A stretch of 27,081 nucleotides of DNA from positions 1-27,081 of the forward strand of contig NZ_CABUIW010000029.1 in NCBI RefSeq assembly GCF_902491705.1, read 5' to 3'. The position numbers and the translations under genes are program-made. This document shows, piece by piece, positions 8,835-16,969 of the stretch; the first letter of the stretch is position 1, and each line of letters starts with the position of its first letter. Below the pieces are notes generated by a model. It was not told where the DNA came from and ran no database searches. It saw only the letters and a program-made list of their open reading frames with translations. This DNA is from an uncultured Lactobacillus sp. Its GTDB lineage: Bacteria > Bacillota > Bacilli > Lactobacillales > Lactobacillaceae.

Positions 8835-11800
8835 ATGACATCTAAAAAGAACTTAAAGAAGATGAGAAAAAATCATAAGAATCATAAAGAAATAGGTCCT
8901 AATGCAAAGAAATTTGCTGCTGGTACAGCTTCTGTACTATTAGGTGCCGGAATAGCAGCTAGTGCAAACGTTCGTCCAGTTAAAGCTTCTGGCTATCGTG
9001 AAGATGAAATTGCTGAAGTGGAGAGCGCTAATGTTCTTGGCAGTGAAAAAGCAAAAGTAAGAATCAGTGTTCAACAAAGAACTAATGACACTTTAGTTCA
9101 AGAAGGTGAAACTGAAGATCAACAGACAACTGATAACACACAGCCTGCTACTCAAAATAATGCAGAAACTTTAGGTGAAAATGGATCATCAGACCAAGCT
9201 AATACTGCAACATCTGATACAGATACAACATCTATAAATTCTGCAATTGCTACAACTACTGATGCAACAGAAGGTACTGATTCTGCAGAAACTGCAACTG
9301 GTACTGGAGCATCAAACACTCAAACAAATGAGAATAATGCTCAATCTACTGGCACTAACTCAGTAATGAATTCAGAGAATACTGAATCCAGTGTTGACCA
9401 GTCTACGGATGCTACCCCAATAAATAGTAGCCTTAGCGATGATAGTAGTTCATCAGAGGGCACTGACACTAATGATGGACAGAATTCAGTGACTACAAAT
9501 CCTTCAAATGAAGAAAATGACACCAAAGAAACTAAGGTAGCTATAGAAGATAATAGTGCTACGATTGACCGAGTTGATAAAGATAAAACAGATACAGAAA
9601 CTAAGGTTGATGAAGCTAATAAGAATGCTAGTTGGGATGAAGTAAAAAAACAACTTCAAGATATTCAAAAAGATTTGAATGATTTTGGATTGGAAATCAC
9701 AGTTGAAAATACTGAGCAATTTAAAGATGATGCTACTAATCTTGACGACCTTATTAAGAATTTAAATACTTATACTGAGCACCAAATTACGGATATTAAG
9801 AATGCAGTAGAGGCTTATAAATTAGAAGCTGAAAAATATGCAGGCGCACTTACTAATTTTAATAAATTTAAGGAAGAGCTTAAAACGCATGGCCTGTGGA
9901 AAGATGACAACACTGACCCATCTACTTTGCATCAATGGCTTGTTTTTGGTGATGAAGACGAAGCAAAAGTAGAAATTACATCCAAAAATCAATATGTCAC
10001 TCAAAATGATGGGGAAAATTGGAAACCAGGAGACTTTTTATCACATTTCGTTATTGTACAACACGAATCAATATCAGGTGAGCTGTTCTCTGCTACATAT
10101 ACAAACTTAAAGCATACTTCGTATAATGGACAATCAATTGATAAAATTGTAATTACTTTTAGTGATTGGACTTATAACCCTAAGTATAATTCTGGTAGAA
10201 ATCCTGGTATTTATTTAACAGATAATCCAGCTGATGGATTCTGGTATATAAATTCTGATGGTGTAACTATGGATCTGCAACTATATTCTAATGGCAAAGT
10301 AGTTAAACTTGACAAAAATGCATATTTTGTTGCTGGATCGCTTAATAGTGAAGGGCTAGGTCATGATTATATTGAAAAAGCTCAAATAATTAATGATAAG
10401 AATAACAGTTATGGTGGTGAAGGTATTTCATTACCGGAATCTGAGGTAACGGTACACAAAGGCGAGAATAGTAGTGGTGCAATGCATCTTCCTTCGAGTG
10501 AATCTGGTGGAGATGTTCTCTATTCTGACATTAATATTAATTTCTTTGACGACTTAAACAATGGAAAAACTCTAGATAAGTTAGTTGAAGAAGGTATGAA
10601 ACTTTGGAATACTACTCGAGAAAAAGCAGAATATAAAATTAAAAATTACTTGGGTTGGGATGCACAACCTGATGAACTTGCAAATCGTGAAGATAAAGAC
10701 GAAATTGCAAAAAGAAAAATTTATGGAACTGGAGTATTTAAAGTTTATGGTGATAGAATTAAGGTTCGCTTCAGTGATGCGGTAGGTTCTGGATGGGTAA
10801 CATACTCAAGCGATATTCCAGATCTTACATTTAATGAAGAATTACCTTCTAAGCCAATTCTGACTTATACACCAAATACCATTACATGGGAAGAAAAATC
10901 TGACATTACTATTCACTATGTGGATGTTAATGGTGTAAATAAAGATGATACAAGTCTTTTGCCAAGTGATGGCGTCGAACTTAAATATCAAAACTTTGCT
11001 GACTTAATTGCAGATGGTACATATTCTATTGAAAATCTGTGGAACTTTGCAAATGAAAACTATGTATTTGTAACGATAGGTTCAGAAATCCCGGGTGTTA
11101 CTATTTCTGTTGACCACAAAAATTTATCTAATATTGTGATTTCAAAAGATCATAAAGATATTTATATTTACTTGAATCATGCTACGAGAAACGAAGAGGA
11201 TCAAAAAGAAGAAGTAACGCAGGTAGTCCACTACAAGGACAAGGTGACCGGAGAAACAGTAGCTGCAGACAAGACGCAGACAATTACATTCGTGAAGCAC
11301 GGAGTAACAGACCTGTTTACCGGAGAAACAACGTGGACGGATTGGCTGACAAAGACTCCAGACTTTACAGCCGAAGAGAGTCCAGATCTTAGCGACAAGC
11401 ATCTTCTTTTAGAAGATCCTGAGAATGGCAAAACAGCTGGCGGCTTAAAAGCTGAAGCAACTGATCCAGACTCTAAGCATGAGTACACGGTATACTACGT
11501 TCACGCTACCCAGAATGAAGAAGATCAAGAAGAAAAAGTAACGCAGGTAGTCCACTACAAAGACAAGGTGACCGGAGAAACAGTAGCTGCAGACAAGACG
11601 CAGACAATTACATTCGTGAAGCACGGAGTAACAGACCTGTTTACCGGAGAAACAACGTGGACGGATTGGCTGACAAAGACTCCAGACTTTACAGCCGAAG
11701 AGAGTCCAGATCTTAGCGACAAGCATCTTCTTTTAGAAGATCCTGAGAATGGCAAAACAGCTGGCGGCTTAAAAGCTGAAGCAACTGATCCAGACTCTAA

Positions 11801-13628
11801 GCATGAGTACACGGTATACTATGTTCATGAAACCAAAAGCGAAGAAGACAGAGTCGAAGACGTAAAGCGCGTGATTCACTATGTAGACAGAGTGACTGGT
11901 GAAACAGTAGCCCCAGATGCTGAAGAGGTAATCCATTTTATTGGACACGGGGTAACGGATCTGTTTACCGGCAATACAACTTGGGCATGGGAAGCAGAAA
12001 CCAAAGACGGATTTGAAGCCGTAACGAGTCCTGATTTAACATCCGAGCATCTTTTGCTAGAAAAGTCAGAAGATAAAACAGCTGGTGAATACAAAGGTGT
12101 TCAGGCAAAAGATCCAGATTCAAAATATGAGTACACAGTATACTATGTTCACGCTACCAAGAACGAAGAAGATCAGAAAGAATTAGTAACGCAGGTAGTC
12201 CACTACAAGGACAAAGTGACCGGAGCAACAGTAGCTACGGATAAGACGCAGACGATCACATTCGTGAAGCACGGCGTAACAGATCTGTTCACCGGAGAAA
12301 CAACGTGGACAGACTGGCTGATAAATACTCCGAACTTTACGGCCGAAGAAAGTCCGGATTTAAGTGGCAAGCATCTTCTTTTAGAAGATCCTGAGAATGG
12401 TAAAACAGCCGGCGGCTTAAAAGCTGAAGCAACTGATCCAGACTCTAAGCATGAGCACACGGTATACTACGTTCATGAAACTCGAAACGAAGAAGATAAA
12501 GAAGAAGTAGTAAATCAGGTAGTCCACTACAAAGACAAGGAAACCGGAGCAACAGTAGCTACGGATAAGACGCAGACAATTACATTCGTGAAGCACGGCG
12601 TAACAGATCTGTTCACCGGAGAAACAACGTGGACAGACTGGCTGATAAATACTCCGAACTTTACGGCCGAAGAAAGTCCGGATTTAAGTGGCAAGCATCT
12701 TCTTTTAGAAGATCCTGAGAATGGTAAAACAGCCGGCGGCTTAAAAGCTGAAGCAACTGATCCAGACTCTAAGCATGAGCACACGGTATACTATGTTCAT
12801 GAGACAGAAAACATTTCTCGTGATAAAGCAGTTACTCAAATTATTCATTACGTGTATGAAGGTGGCGGTACTGCTCATGAAGATTACACAGCTACATTGA
12901 AATTCACTCAAACTGGCGTGAAAGATTTGTTTACTGAAAAAGAAACATGGAACGGCGAATGGACATTGGCTCAAACCTTCGTAACTGTAACGAGTCCAGA
13001 TATTCCTGGTTACACTCCAGATAGAAAAGAAGTAGGGCCATACACAATCGAAGTGACTAATGATAATTTTGATGATAATTTGGACAAAGAAAATACTGTA
13101 ATTTACAAAGCCAACTCAGTAACGCCTGATCCAGGTACAGACCCAGATCCAAAACCTACACCAGATCCAACTCCAACTTCAGACCCAGATCCGGACCCAA
13201 CACCTACTCCAGATCCAGTTGATCCAGAAGATCCTGCTCCACTTCCAGAAGAAGATCCAGGTTCTGAATACCCAGATCAACCGGAATTCACTGAAGAAGA
13301 GGAAAGTGTAGAGCCACACGATACTGTAGAACCTAAGAAGGGAACTTCTAAAGTAGCTCCTCAAACAAATGTAGTGACTGAACAGACAACACCAGAAACT
13401 GTTTCAACTGAAACAAGTGGCGTAACCGAAGAAAGTCAAACTACTACTGAGGTCACTCATACAAATAATGAAGAGACTTTACCAGAAACTGGCGAAAAGC
13501 ATAATGAGTTTGCAAAAGTAATGAGTGGTTTAGCTGCTGCACTAGGACTTACCGGCTTGGCTGCAACTTCTAAGAGACGCAGGAAAGCGACTGCACATAA
13601 TAGAAGAAATAAGAAAAACGGTAAATAA
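8835..13628 (+). CDS. LPXTG adhesin with GbpC/Spa-like domain and Muc_B2-like repeats
   Basis: A 1,597-aa sortase-anchored adhesin. A long basic N-terminus precedes the hydrophobic signal core KFAAGTASVLLGAGIAA (residues about 32-48). Residues 60-240 are Ser/Thr/Asn-rich. Residues 255-345 look alpha-helical and may be coiled coil. Residues about 350-665 resemble the GbpC/Spa (antigen I/II V-region) domain: WKPGDFLSHF, ATYTNLKHTSYNGQSIDKIV, GFWYINSDGVTM and SGWVTYSSDIP. One MucBP-like module (690-790) leads into five 108-aa Muc_B2-like repeats and a sixth diverged one (to about 1430). A Pro/Asp/Thr spacer follows, then LPETG at 1549-1553, a hydrophobic stretch and a basic tail. ATG 8835 is chosen because GGAGG at 8822-8826 is eight bases upstream; the upstream TTG (8820) and ATG (8829) overlap or abut it. 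Mucin binding is known for Muc_B2/MucBP proteins and glycan or salivary-protein binding for GbpC domains. The actual ligand is unknown. Confidence 0.92.
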   Translation: MTSKKNLKKMRKNHKNHKEIGPNAKKFAAGTASVLLGAGIAASANVRPVKASGYREDEIAEVESANVLGSEKAKVRISVQQRTNDTLVQEGETEDQQTTDNTQPATQNNAETLGENGSSDQANTATSDTDTTSINSAIATTTDATEGTDSAETATGTGASNTQTNENNAQSTGTNSVMNSENTESSVDQSTDATPINSSLSDDSSSSEGTDTNDGQNSVTTNPSNEENDTKETKVAIEDNSATIDRVDKDKTDTETKVDEANKNASWDEVKKQLQDIQKDLNDFGLEITVENTEQFKDDATNLDDLIKNLNTYTEHQITDIKNAVEAYKLEAEKYAGALTNFNKFKEELKTHGLWKDDNTDPSTLHQWLVFGDEDEAKVEITSKNQYVTQNDGENWKPGDFLSHFVIVQHESISGELFSATYTNLKHTSYNGQSIDKIVITFSDWTYNPKYNSGRNPGIYLTDNPADGFWYINSDGVTMDLQLYSNGKVVKLDKNAYFVAGSLNSEGLGHDYIEKAQIINDKNNSYGGEGISLPESEVTVHKGENSSGAMHLPSSESGGDVLYSDININFFDDLNNGKTLDKLVEEGMKLWNTTREKAEYKIKNYLGWDAQPDELANREDKDEIAKRKIYGTGVFKVYGDRIKVRFSDAVGSGWVTYSSDIPDLTFNEELPSKPILTYTPNTITWEEKSDITIHYVDVNGVNKDDTSLLPSDGVELKYQNFADLIADGTYSIENLWNFANENYVFVTIGSEIPGVTISVDHKNLSNIVISKDHKDIYIYLNHATRNEEDQKEEVTQVVHYKDKVTGETVAADKTQTITFVKHGVTDLFTGETTWTDWLTKTPDFTAEESPDLSDKHLLLEDPENGKTAGGLKAEATDPDSKHEYTVYYVHATQNEEDQEEKVTQVVHYKDKVTGETVAADKTQTITFVKHGVTDLFTGETTWTDWLTKTPDFTAEESPDLSDKHLLLEDPENGKTAGGLKAEATDPDSKHEYTVYYVHETKSEEDRVEDVKRVIHYVDRVTGETVAPDAEEVIHFIGHGVTDLFTGNTTWAWEAETKDGFEAVTSPDLTSEHLLLEKSEDKTAGEYKGVQAKDPDSKYEYTVYYVHATKNEEDQKELVTQVVHYKDKVTGATVATDKTQTITFVKHGVTDLFTGETTWTDWLINTPNFTAEESPDLSGKHLLLEDPENGKTAGGLKAEATDPDSKHEHTVYYVHETRNEEDKEEVVNQVVHYKDKETGATVATDKTQTITFVKHGVTDLFTGETTWTDWLINTPNFTAEESPDLSGKHLLLEDPENGKTAGGLKAEATDPDSKHEHTVYYVHETENISRDKAVTQIIHYVYEGGGTAHEDYTATLKFTQTGVKDLFTEKETWNGEWTLAQTFVTVTSPDIPGYTPDRKEVGPYTIEVTNDNFDDNLDKENTVIYKANSVTPDPGTDPDPKPTPDPTPTSDPDPDPTPTPDPVDPEDPAPLPEEDPGSEYPDQPEFTEEEESVEPHDTVEPKKGTSKVAPQTNVVTEQTTPETVSTETSGVTEESQTTTEVTHTNNEETLPETGEKHNEFAKVMSGLAAALGLTGLAATSKRRRKATAHNRRNKKNGK
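11214..12833 (+). repeat. Five exact-length 324-bp mucus-binding repeats
   Basis: Units start at 11214, 11538, 11862, 12186 and 12510, each exactly 324 bp (108 aa). A sixth, diverged unit of different internal length follows from about 12831. Units 1 and 2 are almost identical over their whole length, and so are units 4 and 5, whereas unit 3 is clearly diverged. Each starts with TQVVHYKDK or a variant, and has HGVTDLFTGETTW in the middle and EYTVYYVH near the end. Confidence 0.92.
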
Positions 13629-13665
13629 GTAAACAAACAGACATAACAGAATATCTCAAAAGAAA

Positions 13666-13692
13666 AGTTGTCGAAATTCGGCAGCTTTTTTC
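13666..13692 (+). terminator. Terminator of the adhesin gene
   Basis: GTTGTCGA pairs with TCGGCAGC (two G-T pairs) and is followed by six T. Confidence 0.75.
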
Positions 13693-13710
13693 TTAAGAAA
13701 ATTATAAAAT

Positions 13711-13727
13711 AACACCGTGTTACTACT
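13711..13727 (+). promoter_or_regulatory. Shared 17-bp operator-like motif, copy 3
   Basis: AACACCGTGTTACTACT, with a perfect AACAC-C-GTGTT dyad (13711-13721). It matches copy 2 at 13 of 17 positions. The rest of the leader to the SD also resembles the adhesin leader: AAGC-TTTTCAA, TCAAATAAGATATA, AACGTACC and TAATTCTGGAG occur in the same order and at similar spacing. The leader was probably duplicated. Confidence 0.55.
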
Positions 13728-13817
13728 ATGCAGGAAGCATTTTCAATGTAATTAGTATTATCAAATAAGATATATAAATATTAAAACGTACCTTTTTAAT
13801 TCTGGAGAGGCGAATAG

Positions 13818-14009
13818 ATGATGCAATATTATAGAGACATAGATTCAGATGCAAGCAATGAAGAATATCATGAATTCCATAATGACATGATGACGAATTA
13901 TTCTAGAAAAAACGTTGAAAGCGACAAAGCAGACGCAATTAAATTTTTAACCAAGAATGGTTATGACAAGCAGTTTGCTCACGGAATTGTGCATAAACTT
14001 TGGAAATAA
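13818..14009 (+). CDS. Small protein of unknown function, 63 aa
   Basis: I do not recognise this protein. It starts MMQYYRDIDSDASNEEYHEF, is acidic and His/Tyr-rich in its first half, and ends in a more basic, probably helical part (KADAIKFLTKNGYDKQFAHG). It has no signal peptide, membrane segment or cysteine, so it is probably a small cytoplasmic protein. Coding status is supported by a strong GGAGAGG at 13804-13810 seven bases before the ATG, by its own upstream region carrying the shared operator, and by a terminator 14 bases after the stop. It is therefore monocistronic. Sharing the upstream region of the adhesin suggests that both are switched on under the same condition. Confidence 0.75.
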   Translation: MMQYYRDIDSDASNEEYHEFHNDMMTNYSRKNVESDKADAIKFLTKNGYDKQFAHGIVHKLWK

Positions 14010-14023
14010 TATCTTTACTAAGG

Positions 14024-14049
14024 AAGCTGTCGAATTCGGCAGCTTTTTT
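14024..14049 (+). terminator. Terminator of the 63-aa gene
   Basis: AAGCTGTCGA and its partner TTCGGCAGCTT pair around a CGAATTCG core and end in six T. Confidence 0.85.
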
Positions 14050-14054
14050 GCGTA

Positions 14055-14063
14055 TGCTACAAT
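14055..14063 (+). promoter_or_regulatory. Candidate extended -10 promoter of the DUF3290 operon
   Basis: TGCTACAAT is an extended -10 (TG-N-TACAAT). No convincing -35 exists because that position falls in the preceding terminator. The start codon is 27 bases further on, with AAAGGAG in between. Confidence 0.4.
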
Positions 14064-14089
14064 AAACCAAATTAGAAAGGAGCATTTTC

Positions 14090-14539
14090 ATGACTTTTTA
14101 CACTATGAATTACATTCAGAATAATCAGAATACCGACCGCGCAATCTTCTACGTGTTAACCTTGATTGCGGCCGCCGCCATGATTATTTTTACTATTCTT
14201 TATTTGCACAACCGCTTCGCCACAAGATATCGCGATTTAGGCATCATCGCCTTGCTCTTCTTACTATTATTTGTGGGGACACAATATGAGAAGTACACAC
14301 AAATTAACATGCAAAAGTCTCAAGCAACCCAAATCATTCCATTTATCAAATCCGTTGCCCGAGACGAAAACGTTAAAACTTCAGACGTCTTAGTAAGTTC
14401 AACCACCTTAGTCAACGGAATGATCGTGCGAATTGATTCTAAGAATGTCGATTATCAGTTGAACTTAAACACTGATCGAAATACTTATTCATTGACGCAA
14501 GCTCATGTAATCGATCATAGAGTGGATGTGAGGAATTAA
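14090..14539 (+). CDS. DUF3290 membrane protein
   Basis: A 149-aa protein matching the DUF3290 family. Two membrane helices (about residues 19-40 and 46-63) are followed by a soluble C-terminal domain of about 80 aa containing ENVKTSDVLVSSTTLVNGMI. DUF3290 genes are commonly found directly before a DUF421 (YetF-like) gene, as here with a 2-bp gap, so the two products probably form one membrane complex. The biochemical role of the pair is unknown. SD AAAGGAG is well placed. It is the first gene of a five-gene head-to-tail run ending at 17824. Confidence 0.85.
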   Translation: MTFYTMNYIQNNQNTDRAIFYVLTLIAAAAMIIFTILYLHNRFATRYRDLGIIALLFLLLFVGTQYEKYTQINMQKSQATQIIPFIKSVARDENVKTSDVLVSSTTLVNGMIVRIDSKNVDYQLNLNTDRNTYSLTQAHVIDHRVDVRN

Positions 14540-14541
14540 TC

Positions 14542-15183
14542 ATGCAACTTGACTATACTCAACTTTTTATTAAATTTACCCTTGGCATTTTGACTTTAAT
14601 TATTCAGATCAATGTTTTTGGTAAAAGCAACCTGGCTCCAACCACTGCCCTTGATCAGCTGCAGAACTACGTTTTAGGTGGCATCATCGGTGGTTTGATC
14701 TATAACCCCAACATTTCTATTTTGCAATTCTTATTAGTTTTAATTATCTGGACTCTAGTTGTCTTTATCTTGAAATTCAGCCGCGATCATAACAGCTGGG
14801 TTCGTGGAATCGTAGATGGCAAGCCGGTTCAAGTGATTAAGAACGGCAAGGTCCTAGTAGGTAACTGCATGAAGGCCGGAATTTCTGCTAATGAATTAAT
14901 GTTTAAACTGAGAAGTCGTGGCATTTATTCTGTGGAAAAAGTAAAGAACTGTATTTTTGAACAGAATGGTCAATTAACGATCATCGAAAACGATGAGGCA
15001 AATATCCGCTTCCCAATCATTAGTGACGGGCAAGCCAATACCGATGTGTTAGAGCTAATCCACAAGGATGAATCTTGGCTTGAGCAAGAAGTAGAAAAAG
15101 CAGGTTATAATGGTATTAACGACGTCTTTTTAGGCGAATATATTGATGGACAATTGCATTTCACAGGATATGCAAATAATTAG
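14542..15183 (+). CDS. DUF421 (YetF-like) membrane protein
   Basis: A 213-aa DUF421 protein. Three hydrophobic segments in residues 7-90 carry a cytoplasmic domain that begins WVRGIVDGKPVQVIKNGKVL and includes MKAGISANELMFKLRSRGIY, the most conserved part of the family. Family members (YetF, YdfS, YrbG of Bacillus) are small membrane proteins of uncertain function, some linked to spore or cell-envelope physiology. The partner DUF3290 gene lies 2 bp upstream and the sirtuin-like gene 15 bp downstream. Confidence 0.88.
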   Translation: MQLDYTQLFIKFTLGILTLIIQINVFGKSNLAPTTALDQLQNYVLGGIIGGLIYNPNISILQFLLVLIIWTLVVFILKFSRDHNSWVRGIVDGKPVQVIKNGKVLVGNCMKAGISANELMFKLRSRGIYSVEKVKNCIFEQNGQLTIIENDEANIRFPIISDGQANTDVLELIHKDESWLEQEVEKAGYNGINDVFLGEYIDGQLHFTGYANN

Positions 15184-15198
15184 GAAAAGAGAATTATC

Positions 15199-15999
15199 AT
15201 GACAGATTTAACTAAGGTAAAAGAATGGGTCAAGGACGCTGACGCTGTAATCGTCACTGCCGGTAATGGCATGGCTAAAGAAGAGGGCCTCGACATCTTA
15301 AGTGAGGAGAACTTTGATGATCAATTCGGCAAAGTCGCTGACAAGTATGATGTGCATACAATTGGGGATGCACTTGATAAGAAGTTCGATACATGGGATG
15401 AACAATGGGACTTCTGGAGTCAACTAGTTAACGAATATTCACTTGAATATGAACCAAGTGAAACCATGTTGGCTTTAAAGAAGCTGCTTGAAGGAAAGCA
15501 ATACTTTATTGCAACTAGTACCTTTGGCCATTTCTTTGAAAATGCTGGCTTTAATGAAAATCGTATCTTCAACGCCTTTGGTGATTGGACCAGAATGCAA
15601 TGTTCTAGCGGCATTAATCACGGTCAAAAAGACGATCGCGAAGTCGTTAAGAAGTACTTAGAAGGGAAAGGCGAAGTGCCAAAATGTGAAGACTGCAATT
15701 CTCCAATGGAATTGCACATGCCACTTAACGCCAACTTTTTCCCAGATACTGATGCTAACACTCGCTTCCGCTGGTTCTTAACTGGTAATGAGGATAAGAA
15801 GGTCGTTGTCTTAGAACTTGGCGTTGATGAGACCAGTCCACAACTACTTGATCCAATGGTTAAGTTAGTTGAACAATTCCCTAACTGGCACTATGTTGCA
15901 GCTGACTTAGCTACTGAAGATTTACCAGATGATGTTCAAAAGAGATCAGCTGGTTTTGACACTAATTCACACGATATGATGATGAAATTAACTAAATAG
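15199..15999 (+). CDS. Degenerate sirtuin-like protein (Sir2/SirTM fold)
   Basis: A 266-aa protein with the order of motifs of macrodomain-linked sirtuins (SirTM) but with key residues changed. The Rossmann glycine motif GAG-x-S is replaced by T20-A-G-N-G-M. The NAD-ribose motif, normally T-x-N-[IV]-D, is T106-S-T-F-G-H, lacking both the Asn and the Asp. Retained are a W-x-FWS segment, KQYFIATS, ENAGF-x4-RIF, MQCS, CEDC and VVVLELGVDETSP. Three cysteines remain around the usual zinc site. Sirtuins use NAD+ for deacylation, and SirTMs ADP-ribosylate lipoylated carrier proteins. None of the SirTM partners (macrodomain, GcvH-L, LplA) is in the window. I infer a sirtuin-fold protein with altered or lost NAD chemistry. 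It lies in the five-gene run, 15 bp after DUF421 and 7 bp before the exonuclease. Confidence 0.75.
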   Translation: MTDLTKVKEWVKDADAVIVTAGNGMAKEEGLDILSEENFDDQFGKVADKYDVHTIGDALDKKFDTWDEQWDFWSQLVNEYSLEYEPSETMLALKKLLEGKQYFIATSTFGHFFENAGFNENRIFNAFGDWTRMQCSSGINHGQKDDREVVKKYLEGKGEVPKCEDCNSPMELHMPLNANFFPDTDANTRFRWFLTGNEDKKVVVLELGVDETSPQLLDPMVKLVEQFPNWHYVAADLATEDLPDDVQKRSAGFDTNSHDMMMKLTK

Positions 16000-16006
16000 G
16001 TGAGAA

Positions 16007-16963
16007 ATGAGTATCTACGTAAAAAACGGAATCTTGCATGTTTCTGGTGCACAAGATAAATTGCGCCAAAAAGGGCAAGAGACGCCAGACTTTTTGTCTA
16101 ACTACACAATGCTTGATATTGAAACGACAGGCCTTAGTCCATACCGCGACCGAATCACTGAACTTGGTGCAGTTAAAGTAAGAAACGGTCAAATCGTTGA
16201 TCAATATACTAACTTGGTAAAGTTCCCTAAAAATAATAAAGTACCTGCTTTTATTACTAAGTTAAACGGAATTACTGAAGAACAAATTGTTAATGAAGGT
16301 ATCCCTGCCGAGCAAGCGATCAAAGAATTTCGCGAATTCATCGGTGATGACATTATTGCCGGCTACAACGTTAATTTTGACTTGAACTTTTTGTATGATT
16401 TAAGTCAAAAATATAAGTTGCCGGTTTTAAATAATGATTATGTCGATGTGTTGAGACTTGCTCGAGCATTTTATCCACATGAGCGGCATAACCGCTTAAT
16501 CGACTGCATGCAACGCGCTGGAATTGCTCAAGTAGAAGAGCACCATGGTTTAGCCGATTCGCTTGATACAATCAAGGTTTATAACGACTTTAGTAAGAAC
16601 TTTACAGATGAATTGCTTGAAAAGGCTCGTGGCACGATCAAAAACGTTGATTTAACCAGTGATGATGTGGATTATTACGAGCTTGGCTTTAGAAATCCTG
16701 TGCAAAACAAGCAGATCGTTTTATCTGGACACATTCACATGGATACTGACGAAGCTGACAAGATGATCAATAATATGGGCGGAAAAGCTGTGGATAAAGT
16801 TGATCCAACAACCAATTATTTGATCATGGGTGACCACGACTTCTTCAGAAACGACAACGAAGATTTGAATACGGCACGCAGTTTAATTAAGGACGGTGCA
16901 AAGATTAAGCGTTTGTCAGAGAGCTTCTTTTTGGGGATGCTCGATGATTGGGCACGGAGTTAG
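16007..16963 (+). CDS. DnaQ-like 3'-5' exonuclease with C-terminal BRCT domain
   Basis: A 318-aa DEDDh exonuclease of the Pol III epsilon type, fused to a BRCT domain. Exo I is D37-I-E39-T-T-G-L, Exo II is NVNFD125, and Exo III is H179-x4-D184, so the metal and catalytic residues are complete. A BRCT-like domain spans about residues 230-315 (QIVLSGHIHMDTDEADKM, then NNMGGKAV and TTNYLIMG). The combination occurs in Firmicutes proteins often annotated as epsilon subunit. BRCT domains in bacteria, as in NAD-dependent ligase, bind DNA or partner proteins. With no polymerase gene nearby, a repair or DNA-degradation role is likelier than replication proofreading. The SD (GGTGAG) is weak, and the gene lies 7 bp after the sirtuin-like gene. 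Confidence 0.88.
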   Translation: MSIYVKNGILHVSGAQDKLRQKGQETPDFLSNYTMLDIETTGLSPYRDRITELGAVKVRNGQIVDQYTNLVKFPKNNKVPAFITKLNGITEEQIVNEGIPAEQAIKEFREFIGDDIIAGYNVNFDLNFLYDLSQKYKLPVLNNDYVDVLRLARAFYPHERHNRLIDCMQRAGIAQVEEHHGLADSLDTIKVYNDFSKNFTDELLEKARGTIKNVDLTSDDVDYYELGFRNPVQNKQIVLSGHIHMDTDEADKMINNMGGKAVDKVDPTTNYLIMGDHDFFRNDNEDLNTARSLIKDGAKIKRLSESFFLGMLDDWARS

Positions 16964-16969
16964 AAAAAT

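Noticed and set aside
11231..12784. Four long minus-strand open frames of 85 aa (starting MYSCLESGSV or MCSCLESGSV) and two of 86-93 aa inside the adhesin
   Set aside because: They recur at 324-bp steps as shadows of the Muc_B2-like repeats and lack ribosome binding sites. The repetition reflects the coding repeat, not genes.
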